DNA of 64,000 nt from G965205725 sp965205725 (lineage in GTDB: Bacteria > Pseudomonadota > Gammaproteobacteria > Pseudomonadales > Halieaceae). The notes beneath the pieces were generated by a model, which was given only the letters and a program-made list of their open reading frames with translations, made no database searches and was not told the DNA's origin. Position 1 is the stretch's first letter. Each line of letters begins with the position of its first letter. The stretch is taken from contig OZ242189.1 of assembly GCA_965205725.1 (NCBI GenBank), forward strand, positions 496,001 through 560,000. Direction: 5' to 3'. Positions 63,676 through 64,000 of the stretch are shown in pieces. The position numbers and the translations under genes were made by a program.

Positions 63676-64000
63676 TCAGCCGCCTGTCATGTTCATAAAA
63701 CGAACGATGTCCGGTTCGTCTTCGAGGTTAAAGTGGTGTTGCTCTGGTTTGAGGGCCATGGCGCTGACCAGCGCCGCTTGCAGCGACTCGGCGTTACAAC
63801 CTGGGCCGCGTAGTATCTCACGCAAATCCACTGAATGCTCGTTGCCCAGGCACAACAATAACCTGCCCTCTACGGTGACTCGCACACGGTTACAGAGATG
63901 ACAAAAATTGTGGCTGTGCGGGGATATAAAACCGAACCGCGCCGGGCTGTTGTCCACGGCATAGTATTTTGAGGGGCCACCTGTGGATTCCTCTATGGCA
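63676..64000 (-). CDS. moaA: GTP 3',8-cyclase MoaA (partial, C-terminal part)
   Basis: The frame runs in from the right edge: GGPSKYYAVDNSPARFGFIS, then HNFCHLCNRVRVTVEGRLLLCLGNEHSVDLR with the C-terminal [4Fe-4S] cysteines (C-x2-C-x13-C) and a final GG. MoaA makes the first molybdopterin intermediate. The N-terminal radical-SAM CxxxCxxC lies outside the window. Confidence 0.93.
   Translation of the reverse strand, partial: AIEESTGGPSKYYAVDNSPARFGFISPHSHNFCHLCNRVRVTVEGRLLLCLGNEHSVDLREILRGPGCNAESLQAALVSAMALKPEQHHFNLEDEPDIVRFMNMTGG

Overview
The window looks like a marine-type gammaproteobacterial chromosome. The housekeeping order queF, tRNA-Ser(GGA), ffs (4.5S RNA), dnaX, ybaB, recR, rnd, ycgL is of the Pseudomonas/Cellvibrio/Marinobacter kind. 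A type II QueF, a proteobacterial GshA, DsbB and a C-terminal MoaA fragment agree with this. Genus-level assignment is not possible from sequence reading alone.

Region 1 (1-7040) is a catabolic operon. A divergent TetR-type regulator faces an SDR dehydrogenase, an NTF2-like protein, an acyl-CoA ligase, two MaoC-type hydratases, a thiolase-fold protein without the thiolase cysteines, its DUF35 (OB/zinc) partner and a Rieske oxygenase. The set suits CoA-dependent breakdown of a steroid, terpenoid or other cyclic compound ending in a retro-aldol step. An IS of about 1.37 kb (7058-8431) follows, then a two-gene ABC-2 exporter and queF.

Region 2 (11272-24250) is an accessory island between tRNA-Ser(GGA) and ffs-dnaX, which are probably neighbours in the ancestor. 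It holds a frameshifted phage lysozyme relic and a type I restriction-modification locus in the order HTH, hsdM, fic, hsdS, hsdR. An IS1595 element interrupts hsdM and leaves an exact 8-bp duplication. hsdS is split in two at a (GCAA)5 tract. The island also holds an IS200/IS605 element, a HigBA-like toxin-antitoxin pair, a deleted second copy of the hsd locus, a second Fic protein behind three operator-like dyads, MITEs and a 25-bp tandem array. No integrase is visible, so the island looks old and immobile.

Region 3 (24280-37883) is backbone: ffs, dnaX with a textbook -1 frameshift signal, ybaB, recR, rnd, ycgL, a MoxR/VWA pair, an IclR regulator, amt, a glutaredoxin-like protein, a Usp protein and topA. 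Five MITEs of 139-163 bp with GAGACC...GGTCTC ends lie across regions 2 and 3. Four have perfect 5-bp target duplications.

Region 4 (37884-52880) is the most unusual part. One gene encodes a protein of about 3668 residues with DUF4214 and Ig-like repeats plus six copies of a domain I do not recognise. A promoter-like sequence ends in a 24-unit heptanucleotide array that would form its 5' leader. The gene lies between inverted arrays of 540-600 bp modules, each containing a 123-bp hairpin element (three copies on the left, two inverted copies on the right). The arrangement recalls repeat-tuned adhesin genes.

Region 5 (52880-64000) is backbone again: beta-carbonic anhydrase, a 25-bp tandem array before a TIGR02444-type gene, a ParA-like ATPase, dsbB, gshA, an APH-family phosphotransferase, a two-subunit sodium:solute symporter, a DUF4399 protein, a second MoxR/VWA pair and partial moaA.
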